A stretch of DNA of 64,000 nt from Flavobacteriales bacterium (GTDB lineage Bacteria; Bacteroidota; Bacteroidia; Flavobacteriales_F; PHOS-HE28): NCBI GenBank assembly GCA_016715995.1, contig JADJXF010000018.1, positions 62,001 through 126,000 of the forward strand, in the 5' to 3' direction. The notes beneath the pieces are model-generated. The model saw nothing but the letters and a program-made list of their open reading frames with translations. It was not told where the DNA came from and did no database searches. Both the position numbers and the translations under genes were made by a program. Positions 25,869-33,981 of the stretch are shown piece by piece (position 1 is the first letter of the stretch; each line of letters opens with the position of its first letter).

Positions 25869-26342
25869 ATGAAGAGACAGGCTGGTAGTAGCGAGGTCTT
25901 GATTCACTATCTAGATAGTTTGGAGGAACATGTGCTGCGCCATCGAACGATCCAAGAGAAACTGAGCAAAGCTCTCGACCAGCCCTTATTTGCTGATGCG
26001 TCGAAGGGAGGCACCGACTTAGGGGGTCCGCCACGAGGACCGAATCAAGAGCCAGCCGTCCGTTCGAAAGCACTCCATGTGCTATCCGCGGCGTTGATCT
26101 GGATGCTGGTGGCGGTGTTCATCCCGTTCACGACGTTGAAGGATGAGTTCCAGTGGGCTAAGTTGCTGAATGTCGTTTTTGCAGTGCTACTTCTCGCAGG
26201 ATTCTCTTGGCTTAATATCTACCTGCTCGGACTCGTTCCCATCATCTACGGGCTGCCTTGGATTAACTACTTGCTGAACGCCACAGTTCAGCTTACTTTC
26301 TTAGCGGTCATCATTCAGTTGTCAAGCAAGCGGAAGCCTTAG
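25869..26342 (+). CDS. Uncharacterised membrane protein (3' part of a split gene)
   Basis: 157 residues from the first Met; the open frame extends upstream to join the 25691-25846 reading frame (see that entry). A charged helical region (SLEEHVLRHRTIQEKL), a Gly/Pro linker, then three transmembrane segments (LSAALIWMLVAVFIP, LLNVVFAVLLLAGFSWLNIYLLG and NYLLNATVQLTFLAVII). Codon use is more AT-rich than in cphA. No known family identified; it may be an acquired orphan. Confidence 0.6.
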   Translation: MKRQAGSSEVLIHYLDSLEEHVLRHRTIQEKLSKALDQPLFADASKGGTDLGGPPRGPNQEPAVRSKALHVLSAALIWMLVAVFIPFTTLKDEFQWAKLLNVVFAVLLLAGFSWLNIYLLGLVPIIYGLPWINYLLNATVQLTFLAVIIQLSSKRKP

Positions 26343-26776
26343 ACCCGTGGAGGCATGGGAGATCTGGGGGTAGCCAATCAGAAGACCAATCGTCCCCGTC
26401 GCATCCTTCCCTCCGCGCCGTACTCTGAGCATTAGACCGTCGCAGGGTGTCCGCAGTTCGCGGCCCCGCTCCCCTCCCGAAGCAGGGTGTCCACTCCAAC
26501 CCTGCGCAGCGGTCTGCCGTCATCGGCGCCGCTGGGCATGGAAGCTGCAGCCTCAACTTCCTCGCAGGCTATGCTCTGCTAACCGCATGCGTACCTGTTG
26601 GCGTTTCGGCATCGCTGCGCCCCATGCCGCCCTCAATCCATGCCACGGGACCTACGCGCGTGCCCGATGCGCGAATGCTGCTCCTCATAGCGCCTCATCG
26701 GTCAGCGGTCGAGCGGCACTCCCTCTTCGCCGACTTTCCAAGGCGCCCGCCCAGACCCTGTCGCTAGCTTATCGCC
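26343..26776. other. 434-base gap without a supported gene
   Basis: No reading frame here has convincing protein features. The stretch contains an 11-base direct repeat GCAGGGTGTCC (26442-26452 and 26482-26492) and is rich in CGC/GCC runs. The open frames in it are Cys/Arg/His-rich in every phase, typical of noncoding GC-rich DNA or a fully decayed gene. A TAGCTTAT sequence just before the next ATG is a weak promoter candidate. Confidence 0.4.
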
Positions 26777-28264
26777 ATGAAGAAGCTCGCCTCGGCTGTC
26801 CTGTATGCGCTCGGCGGCACATTGCATGCGACCACCTACCACGTGGCCACCACGGGCAACAATGCGAACAACGGCCTCTCGCTGGCCAGCGCATGGGCCA
26901 CCTTGCAATATGCCGCCAATACCGCCGTGGCCGGCGATTCGGTGCTGGTGCATCCCGGCAACTACCAGGGCTTCGCGGCGATGAGCCACAGCGGCACGGC
27001 CAACGCGCCCATCGTCTTCCAGGCGGCAGGCCCTGGCGTGAGCATCACCAGTCCGTGCAGCTACAATAACCTTGACGGCATCAACGTGGAGAACGTCAGC
27101 TGGGTGGTCATCGAGGGCTTCATGGTGAACGACATGCCGCGCACCGGCATCCGCACCGCGCTATCGGATCATGTCACCATCCGCTACAACAGCTGCCACA
27201 GCAACTACAAGTGGGGCATCCTCACCGGCTTCGCGGAGCATGCGACCATCGAGCACAATGCGTGCAGCGCAAGCGAGGATGAGCACGGCATCTACGTGAG
27301 CAACAGCGCCGACGATCCGATCATCCGCTTCAACCACTGCTTCGGCAACAACGCGAACGGCATCCACATGAACGGCGATGCGAGCCTGGGGGGCGACGGC
27401 GTCATCAGCAATGCGCAGGTGTACGGCAACGTCATCCACGGCAACGGTGCGGCGGGCGGCAGCGGCATCAATTGCGATGGCGTAGTGAACTCGGTGTTCT
27501 ACAACAACCTGCTGTACGGCAACCACGCGAGCGGCATCAGCCTGTACCAGATCGACGGCGGCGCGCCGAGCACGGGCAACAGGGTGTACAACAACACCAT
27601 CGTGAATGCCAGCGATGCGCGGTGGTGCGTGAACATCACGGAGGGCTGCACCGGCAACCAGGTGATCAACAACATCCTCATCAACCAGCATGCGTGGCGC
27701 GGCAGCATCGTGGTGGCAGCAAGTGCGCTGCCCGGCTTCGTGAGCGACCACAATCTCGTGATGAACCGCCTGAGTCCCGATGGCGATGCGACCATCCTCG
27801 ATCTGAGTGCGTGGCAGGCGCTCGGCCACGACGCCAACAGCCAAGTGGTGGCCGCGCAGGCATCGCTCTTCGCCGCGCCCGGCACCGACTTCCACCTGCT
27901 GAGTGGTTCGCAGCCCGTGGATGCCGGCAGTGCCGCTGTGAGCGCCGTGGTGAGCGACGACCTCGAGGGCACGCCGCGTCCGGTGGGTGCTGGCTACGAT
28001 ATCGGCTGCTATGAGAACGACCTGGGCACGGGCTTGTCGCCCATGACGTCAGCGGGACAGCGCTTGCACTGGAATGGTGAGGCGCTGCTCATCGGCGATA
28101 TCGCGAATGGCCGGCTGCGGGTGTGGCTAACGGATGGCCGGCTTGTCCTGGACCGCAGCGCCCAGGCGGGCGAAGCGGTGCGCGTGCCGGGCCGTGGACC
28201 TTGGATCGCCGTGCTCCATGATGGGCAAGGTGCCGTGATCGCGCGGTTGAAGTTCACGGATTGA
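26777..28264 (+). CDS. Secreted right-handed parallel beta-helix protein
   Basis: 495 residues. Signal peptide (ASAVLYALGGTLHA), then the DUF1565/pectate-lyase-like opening TGNNANNGLSLASAWATLQYA ... GDSVLVHPGNYQGFA, followed by about ten parallel beta-helix coils with repeating N/H motifs (VTIRYNSCHSNYKWGI, IIRFNHCFGNNANGIHM, VFYNNLLYGNHASGI, RVYNNTIVN). Such proteins bind or cleave polysaccharides; catalytic residues cannot be assigned. The last 70 residues (LHWNGEALLIGDIANGRLRV ... LKFTD) are a divergent T9SS-like tail. Stands alone between two gene-poor gaps. Confidence 0.8.
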   Translation: MKKLASAVLYALGGTLHATTYHVATTGNNANNGLSLASAWATLQYAANTAVAGDSVLVHPGNYQGFAAMSHSGTANAPIVFQAAGPGVSITSPCSYNNLDGINVENVSWVVIEGFMVNDMPRTGIRTALSDHVTIRYNSCHSNYKWGILTGFAEHATIEHNACSASEDEHGIYVSNSADDPIIRFNHCFGNNANGIHMNGDASLGGDGVISNAQVYGNVIHGNGAAGGSGINCDGVVNSVFYNNLLYGNHASGISLYQIDGGAPSTGNRVYNNTIVNASDARWCVNITEGCTGNQVINNILINQHAWRGSIVVAASALPGFVSDHNLVMNRLSPDGDATILDLSAWQALGHDANSQVVAAQASLFAAPGTDFHLLSGSQPVDAGSAAVSAVVSDDLEGTPRPVGAGYDIGCYENDLGTGLSPMTSAGQRLHWNGEALLIGDIANGRLRVWLTDGRLVLDRSAQAGEAVRVPGRGPWIAVLHDGQGAVIARLKFTD

Positions 28265-28452
28265 ATCCCCGCAAGGTCTCCTCCCGCGCTCAACGATCGT
28301 TACAGCTTCCTCATCACCGCTATCCGATCGCGGAAGAAATGCCCCACAACTCGTGGCCGGTGGAAGGGACAATGGACCTCTTGAGCACTTTGACAGGCAA
28401 GCAGTTAAGCTTTGGCTCCCAGGTGTGGACCAACTATTGAGGGGATTGGGAC

Positions 28453-28614
28453 ATGGCAACGGACAAGCATTACAACGAACCCGGTGTTGTGGATGAGGCC
28501 CTTGAGGACCATGAGCCAACGGATATGCCCGCGACCCGCAGCATATTCATTGTCGTCGCGATCCTTGCAGCCCTCTCGATAGCGATTCTGGTCGTGCTTC
28601 AGATAAGCCAGTAG
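28453..28614 (+). CDS. Small tail-anchored membrane protein (53 aa)
   Basis: An acidic soluble half (MATDKHYNEPGVVDEALEDH) followed by one C-terminal transmembrane helix (SIFIVVAILAALSIAILVVL, ending QISQ). The amino-acid order is coherent and the opposite-strand frame is not protein-like. AGGGG lies 9-13 bases before the ATG. Unrecognised; could be a small subunit or regulator of a membrane complex. Convergent with the next gene. Confidence 0.5.
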   Translation: MATDKHYNEPGVVDEALEDHEPTDMPATRSIFIVVAILAALSIAILVVLQISQ

Positions 28615-28671
28615 GAGGCCACGGCCGAAAAGGCGGAATCGCTTTCCACCTGGAATGAGCAATGGGGTACG

Positions 28672-29181
28672 TCAGAACCCCATAACGAATCTCCTGCGCA
28701 CATGCACGAATGGGAAGCGCTTGCTGACATAGAGCTTGCGCGCAGGACGTCGATTGTGATGCCACTTGGGCTCCTCCTCGGGCACGGGACAGGTTCCGTT
28801 GACGCCGTCGGGCTTGTCGGTCGGCAGCAGCACCGGTTGTACTTGATCTAAGGCGGCTGGCTCGATGCCTGCCGGCGCGATCTGCTCCGTCGGCGGGGGC
28901 GCATCGACCTGCGCCATCACCTGCACGCTGCCCAGCAGCAGGCCAGCGGCGAGGACACCACGTTTCGGTTTCAGCAGGTCAGCCAAGGGAATCAGCTGCG
29001 GTTCGAGGTGCTCCGGGAGGTATCGCCCACAGGCATCAGGGTGGGCGCGCTTGTAGGCGAGCACGGCTTCGCGGCTCCACCCGGTGAAGTCCACCACGGC
29101 ATGCTGGCATTTCCCGCAGAAACGGCCACCCTCCACGGGCGACATCCGGTTCCAATTCTCCTGGCACGATACGGTCAACAT
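28672..29181 (-). CDS. Cys-motif Bacteroidota protein of unknown function
   Basis: About 169 residues. The N-terminus CQENWNRMSPVEGGRFCGKC then QHAVVDFTGWS is a widespread Bacteroidota motif (CxxxW..M.....RFCxxCxxxVxDFT), suggesting a small zinc-binding or regulatory module ahead of a membrane segment. Here the membrane segment is LAAGLLLGSVQVMAQ, followed by a Pro-rich periplasmic region and a basic tail (RRPARKLYVSKRFPFVHVRRR). The usual TonB/CarboxypepD-like C-terminal domain is absent. Start at 29181 (MLTVSC) puts the motif at the N-terminus as in relatives. Confidence 0.65.
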   Translation of the reverse strand: MLTVSCQENWNRMSPVEGGRFCGKCQHAVVDFTGWSREAVLAYKRAHPDACGRYLPEHLEPQLIPLADLLKPKRGVLAAGLLLGSVQVMAQVDAPPPTEQIAPAGIEPAALDQVQPVLLPTDKPDGVNGTCPVPEEEPKWHHNRRPARKLYVSKRFPFVHVRRRFVMGF

Positions 29182-29240
29182 GATTCGGAGCGGTTTACCC
29201 CAAGACGGCATCGTGCGCGAATGGCTGCGTCCGGAAATGA

Positions 29241-29264
29241 GAAGGCCCCATTTCTGGGGCCTTC
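29241..29264 (-). terminator. rplS terminator
   Basis: Perfect 9-bp stem GAAGGCCCC (29241-29249) / GGGGCCTTC (29256-29264) with loop ATTTCT, 22 bases past the rplS stop; short T-rich run (TCATTTCC) on the minus strand after it. Confidence 0.7.
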
Positions 29265-29285
29265 AAGCTGCTTCGTGATATCCGA

Positions 29286-29654
29286 CTACTTCGCCGTGGC
29301 CTCCACGGCCTGGCGCTTCTCGGTGATGCGCGCGCTCTTGCCGCGGCGCTGACGCAGGTAGAAGATGCGTGCCCGGCGCACGTCGCCACGCTTGTTCACG
29401 TCGATCTTATCGATGAACGGGGAAGCGATCGGGAAGATCCGCTCCACGCCCACGTTGTTGCTGATCTTCCGAACGGTGAAGGTGGCGGTGCTGCCGCTGC
29501 CCTTGCGCTGGATGACCACGCCTTGGAACTGCTGGATGCGCTCCTTGTTGCCTTCCACGATCTTGTAGTGAACCGTGACGGTGTCACCGGCCTTGAAATC
29601 GGGCAGCGCGTTCAGCGGCGCGATTTCCTTCTCGAGTTGCTTGATGCGGTCCAT
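29286..29654 (-). CDS. rplS: 50S ribosomal protein L19
   Basis: 122 residues; cytosolic ribosomal protein at the 30S-50S interface. Typical core: [46 protein letters not shown] and the C-terminal [19 protein letters not shown]. Start at 29654 ([10 protein letters not shown]) chosen because it begins the conserved region; an upstream Met adds unconserved residues. Follows trmD on the same strand, the order found in many bacteria (rpsP-rimM-trmD-rplS), although rpsP and rimM are not here. Confidence 0.96.
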   Translation of the reverse strand: MDRIKQLEKEIAPLNALPDFKAGDTVTVHYKIVEGNKERIQQFQGVVIQRKGSGSTATFTVRKISNNVGVERIFPIASPFIDKIDVNKRGDVRRARIFYLRQRRGKSARITEKRQAVEATAK

Positions 29655-29753
29655 GACCTTGGTTGTTAGCGGGTTGCCCAGCGGCCCAAGCACGGAGGCA
29701 GGGGCATTCGGTCCCGGATTTGGGGCCGCAATAGTACGGATCTTTCAGGCACC

Positions 29754-30447
29754 TTACCCTTCCGTGGCCCCTCCCGTTGACCCAAGGAGGCCCGGCCGCC
29801 GCTTCCGGGTGCGCTCCAACGCCTGCTCATGCCGCCAGGCATCGATCCGGGCCTGATGGCCGCTGAGCAGCACATCGGGCACCATCCAACCCTGGTAATC
29901 GGCTGGGCGGGTATAGGCCGGGGGCGCCACCAGCCCATCCTGGAAACTGTCGCTCAGGGCGGAGGTCTCGTCGCCGATGACGCCCGGGATCAAGCGGATG
30001 ACCGCATCGCTGAGCACGGCGGCAGCCAATTCGCCCCCCGTGAGCACGTAATCGCCGATGCTCACCTCCCGGGTGATCAGGTTCTCCCGCACCCGCTCAT
30101 CCACCCCTTTGTAGTGGCCGCAGAGGATGATCAGGTTCCGGCAAGTGCTGAGTCGCCAGGGGCTGGTCGAGCAACTGGCCATCGGGGCTCATGTAGATGA
30201 CCTCATCGTACCCTCGTTCGGCCCGGAGTTCAGCGATGGCCCGGTGGATGGGTTCCACCTGCATCACCATGCCCGCCCCGCCGCCGAAGGGGTAATCATC
30301 CACCCGCCGGTGCTTGTCGGTGCTCCACTTCCGCAGGTCGTGAACATGCACCTCGACCAGCCCTTTGGCCCGGGCGCGTTCCAAGATGCTCTCGCCGAAC
30401 CAGCTCGTGAGCAGGTCGGGCAGGGCGGTAAGGATGTCGATGCGCAC
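29754..30447 (-). CDS. trmD: tRNA (guanine37-N1)-methyltransferase, interrupted by a frameshift
   Basis: SPOUT methyltransferase that makes m1G37 in tRNA, preventing +1 frameshifting. The N-terminal half starts at GTG 30447 ([13 protein letters not shown]) and contains [14 protein letters not shown]; it runs to [13 protein letters not shown] at about 30155. The C-terminal half is in another frame from there: [20 protein letters not shown], then [19 protein letters not shown] and the terminal [20 protein letters not shown]. Both halves are well conserved, so the break (near 30150-30160) is probably a sequence error; the gene is normally essential. GATCTTTG lies four bases before the GTG start. 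Confidence 0.85.
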
Positions 30448-30515
30448 GGGGCAAAGATCTCCTTGCGCGGCATACCACGGCACATCCTTCTCCACCGCGT
30501 GTTGGCCGCTATTCC

Positions 30516-30523
30516 TACCTTCG
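30516..30523 (+). promoter_or_regulatory. Promoter -7 box TACCTTCG
   Basis: TAnnTTyG box, 38 bases before the ATG at 30562, in the region between divergent trmD and the TPR-like gene. Confidence 0.45.
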
Positions 30524-30561
30524 GCACAGTGGTTGCCAACCGCCACGCATCCCCAACCGAC

Positions 30562-31287
30562 ATGAAGAAATTCCTGACCCTGACCGCCTTCCTGCTGGTG
30601 CAAGCAGCGGCCTTCGCGCAGAAGCACGTGTATGAGGACCTCCTGGTCCTGTACGTGGACGAGAAATACGAGAAGTGCCTGATGAAGGCCGAAGCCTACA
30701 CCATGGCCGAGGCGACCAAGAAGGACGCGCTGCCCTTCCTCTACATGAGCATGTGCCTGTTCGAGATGAGCAAGCAGGAGAAGTTCGCGGTGGATTACCC
30801 CAAAGCAGCCCGCGATGCCGTGAAATGGGCCGAGAAGTACCGCAAGAAGGACAAGGACAAGGAGTTCTTCAGCAATTACGAGGACTATTGGGCAGAACTG
30901 AACACCGTGTCGTTCCAGGCCGGCGAGAACCTGCTGGACGACCCGAAGGGCGTGAGCAAGGCCAAGCAGCTCTTCGATGGCATGGTGGGCTATTACCCGG
31001 AGAACCCAGGTGCCTGGCTGATGCTGGCCATGTCCCAGTACAAGAGCAACTTGCTGAAGGAGGGCGACCTGAGCGTGAAGGCGTTCGACAAGGCCATCGC
31101 CGCCGCCGGCGATATCGCTACCCTGCCGAAGGACCAGCGCACCCTCCTGAAAAACGCGTTGATCCGTTATGCGGACTACCTCGTGGGTAAAGGCCAGCGC
31201 GACCGTGCGAAGCAGTACGCGAGTCTGGGAAAGGACCAGTTCATGGAAGAGCCCGACTTCAAGGGTTTGTGGGAAAGCCTTCGCTGA
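30562..31287 (+). CDS. Exported TPR-like protein of unknown function
   Basis: 241 residues. Signal peptide (TLTAFLLVQAAAFAQ), then helical TPR-like repeats: YEDLLVLYVDEKYEKCLMKA, ALPFLYMSMCLFEMSKQEKF, a Lys/Asp-rich helix (WAEKYRKKDKDKEFFSN) and GAWLMLAMSQYKSNLL. No enzyme motif. Likely a periplasmic scaffold; such proteins are common in Bacteroidota beside translation genes but uncharacterised. A very strong terminator follows. Confidence 0.75.
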   Translation: MKKFLTLTAFLLVQAAAFAQKHVYEDLLVLYVDEKYEKCLMKAEAYTMAEATKKDALPFLYMSMCLFEMSKQEKFAVDYPKAARDAVKWAEKYRKKDKDKEFFSNYEDYWAELNTVSFQAGENLLDDPKGVSKAKQLFDGMVGYYPENPGAWLMLAMSQYKSNLLKEGDLSVKAFDKAIAAAGDIATLPKDQRTLLKNALIRYADYLVGKGQRDRAKQYASLGKDQFMEEPDFKGLWESLR

Positions 31288-31307
31288 ACCGCCGTTTAGT
31301 CGATTGT

Positions 31308-31345
31308 GATTCCTGACTGCATCCGGCAGTCAGGAATCGCTTTTT
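31308..31345 (+). terminator. Strong rho-independent terminator
   Basis: 13-bp perfect stem GATTCCTGACTGC (31308-31320) / GCAGTCAGGAATC (31326-31338), loop ATCCG, then GC and TTTTT (31341-31345). Serves the TPR-like gene and, in the opposite sense, may also stop aroC. Confidence 0.85.
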
Positions 31346-31354
31346 CTAGAACAC

Positions 31355-32398
31355 TCAGGTCCGTCCGATGCGTGCCATCCGCTGCCGAAGCCAATGATCG
31401 GCCAGCACCAGGCACGCCATGGCTTCCACGATGGGCACGGCGCGTGGCACCACGCAGGGGTCGTGCCGGCCCTTCGCCTCCAGCATCACCTTCTCGCCGG
31501 TCTTGTTCAGCGTCTCTTGGGCCAGCGCGATGGTGGCGGGCGGCTTGAAGGCCACGTCGAAGAAGAGATCCGATCCATCGCTGATCCCGCCCGCCAGCCC
31601 GCCTTGCGAGAGCCGGTTGTGCGCTGAGCCGCGCAAGGCCGCCGCTGCGAAGCCGCTGCCGATCTGGAAGCCCTTCGATGCGTTGATGGAAAGCATGGCC
31701 TTCGCGAGGTCGGCGTCCAACTTATCGAAGACGGGCTCACCCAATCCTTCTGGAAGGCCGCGCACCACGCACGAGACCACCCCGCCGACGCTGTCGCCTT
31801 CTGCACGGGCCTGCTCGATGATCGCTGCCATTCGTGCGCCGGTGTTCTCATCCGGGCATCGCACCGCGCTGCTCCATACGGGGGCTAGATCCGCCGGGAT
31901 TCCACCTAGCGCCACTTCGCCCACGCGACTCACGTAGGCGTTCACCTGAACGCCATCACGCGTTAAGAGCTGACGCGCTATGGCGCCGCCCACCACGCAG
32001 GCCGCCGTGGTGCGCGCGCTGCTGCGTCCGCCGCCACGGTGGTCGCGCAGCCCATACTTCACTTCCCACGTCCGGTCGGCGTGTCCGGGGCGGTAAACGT
32101 CCTTCAGCGCGTCATAGTCGCTGCTTCGCGCATCGTTGTTGCGGATCAGGAAGCCCATGGGCGTGCCAAGTGCCCTACCCTCGAAGATGCCACTGAGCCA
32201 CTCCACGCCATCGGCTTCGTTGCGCGCGGTGCCCAAGGGCGTGCTACCCGGCCGACGGCGATCCAACTCCATCTGCACGGCGTGCTGGTCAATCGGCAGG
32301 CCCGCAGGGCAACCATCCACCACGCCACCAATGGCCGCGCCGTGGCTTTCGCCGAAGCTGGTGAGCCGGAAGAGCTGGCCGATGGTGTTGCCGGGCAT
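31355..32398 (-). CDS. aroC: Chorismate synthase
   Basis: 347 residues; the last shikimate-pathway step, converting EPSP to chorismate with reduced FMN. Signature regions: [20 protein letters not shown] (N-terminus), [33 protein letters not shown] with GRSSARTT, and [14 protein letters not shown]. The start at 32398 gives the canonical N-terminus. Single gene, convergent with the upstream TPR-like gene and divergent from the M23 peptidase gene. Confidence 0.96.
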   Translation of the reverse strand: MPGNTIGQLFRLTSFGESHGAAIGGVVDGCPAGLPIDQHAVQMELDRRRPGSTPLGTARNEADGVEWLSGIFEGRALGTPMGFLIRNNDARSSDYDALKDVYRPGHADRTWEVKYGLRDHRGGGRSSARTTAACVVGGAIARQLLTRDGVQVNAYVSRVGEVALGGIPADLAPVWSSAVRCPDENTGARMAAIIEQARAEGDSVGGVVSCVVRGLPEGLGEPVFDKLDADLAKAMLSINASKGFQIGSGFAAAALRGSAHNRLSQGGLAGGISDGSDLFFDVAFKPPATIALAQETLNKTGEKVMLEAKGRHDPCVVPRAVPIVEAMACLVLADHWLRQRMARIGRT

Positions 32399-32498
32399 GG
32401 GGGTCGAAAGTACACGGGACCGGCCTCCAGGATTCTCGTGAGGTGATGTGCCCAGTGGTGGCACTTTTGCAATCTTCGGCACACCAAAGCCAGCAGCC

Positions 32499-33949
32499 AT
32501 GAAGAAAGCCTACGCCATGTTCTTGCTGATCCTCGCCTTCACCCCTGCGCTTCAAGCCCAGATCAGCCGATCGCTTCCCATCGTGGACCAGCGCACGCAT
32601 GACGGCTCGCTACACCCAGCGCCACCGGGAGAGGTGGTAAGAGTGGACATCCCGCACGGCGAATGCCTGGATGACGAATCCCGGCGACAACTCTTTGAGG
32701 AGGTAGCGGCGAACATCGAGCACTTGAGGTCGACGAACCCCGGAGCAGTGGCGGTGGAGCGTGGCGCTCAGCCCTTCTTCATCTGGCCACACGTCCCAGC
32801 TCCGACTTCAACGATTACGGCTACTACACCAACAACTTCTTCGTGGACCACAATCCCACACCCAACAACAATCTAACCGATTGGAATTGCGGCACGCGCA
32901 CCTACGATTGGAGCAGCGGCAACCATATGGGCACGGACATCATCCTCTGGCCCTATGCCTGGCGGCGCATGCAGGAAGGGGTGATGGAAGTGGTGGCGGC
33001 CGCGCCCGGCACCATCGTAACGAGGCGGGATGGATACTATGATACCCAGTGCTCCAACAGCGGGCAAACGACCTGGAACGGCATCGTGCTGCAGCATGCC
33101 GATGGATCCACCACCATATACATGCACTTCAAGAACGGATCGGTCACCAGCAAGGTGGTCGGAGAAACGGTTGAGGAAGGGGAATACCTCGGGCGGGCAG
33201 CAGCGGCAGCAGCAACTGGCCGCACCTGCACTTCGAGGTGCATGACAACGCCGGGAACTACATCGACCCCTTCGCAGGGCCTTGCAACAGCTTCAACGGA
33301 AACCAGACCTGGTGGGCCGCGCAACAACCATACACGGTGCCGCGAATCAACCATATCAGCACGCATTACGCCAGCCATGAGTTCTACCAGTGCCCTGTGC
33401 CGGAAACCACCTACGAGCAGAGCAATTTCATGCCAGGCGATTCACTGATCCTTCGCCTCTACTACCGCGATCTGGATAACAATGCCCTTACCAACCTCCG
33501 CATCCGACAGACTGGCGGACCAGTGGTGGACAGTTGGGACTTCAACAGCCCATGGGCGTTCGGCGCGACGACCTGGGCGTGGTGGTACAACATCATCGAT
33601 GACTCTGGCCACGGGCGCCTACACCTTCGAGGCCACGTTCAACGGACAGGAGTACTCTCGGCCGTTCACCATTGGAATGCCCATCGGGGTGGATGAGAAC
33701 GAGGCTTCAGCAACCTTCAGCCTCTCGCCCAATCCAGCAGGCGCTGTGCTGCGGATCATCGGGCTGACCGAAGGCCATGGCGTTGCGAGTGCCTTCTTGT
33801 ACGATGCGACAGGACGATTGACGCTCAACGAGCGGGTGTCAGCTCCATCGGCGGAATTGGATGTCTCACGGCTCCCCCAAGGCATGTACCAGCTGCGCAT
33901 CGATGCTGGCGGGCAGACGCAAGCCCGCCGGGTGGTCATCGCACGATAG
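32499..33949 (+). pseudogene. M23-family metallopeptidase with T9SS tail, three frameshifts
   Basis: Read across frames, this is one exported protein: signal peptide ([18 protein letters not shown]), a peptidoglycan-endopeptidase-like LytM/M23 domain with NHMGTDIILWPY (HxxxD zinc ligands), IYMHFKNGS and NWPHLHFEVHDNAG (HxH), then a beta domain and a T9SS type A tail (FSLSPNPAGAVLRII, YDATGRLTLNERV, DVSRLPQGMYQLRI). The frame changes near 32795, 33195 and 33612 (two apparent one-base losses, one gain). All catalytic motifs survive, which favours sequencing errors over decay, but the gene is broken as written. Confidence 0.75.
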
Positions 33950-33981
33950 ACGAGTCCAGTCCCTTGACCAAGAACTCAGCC

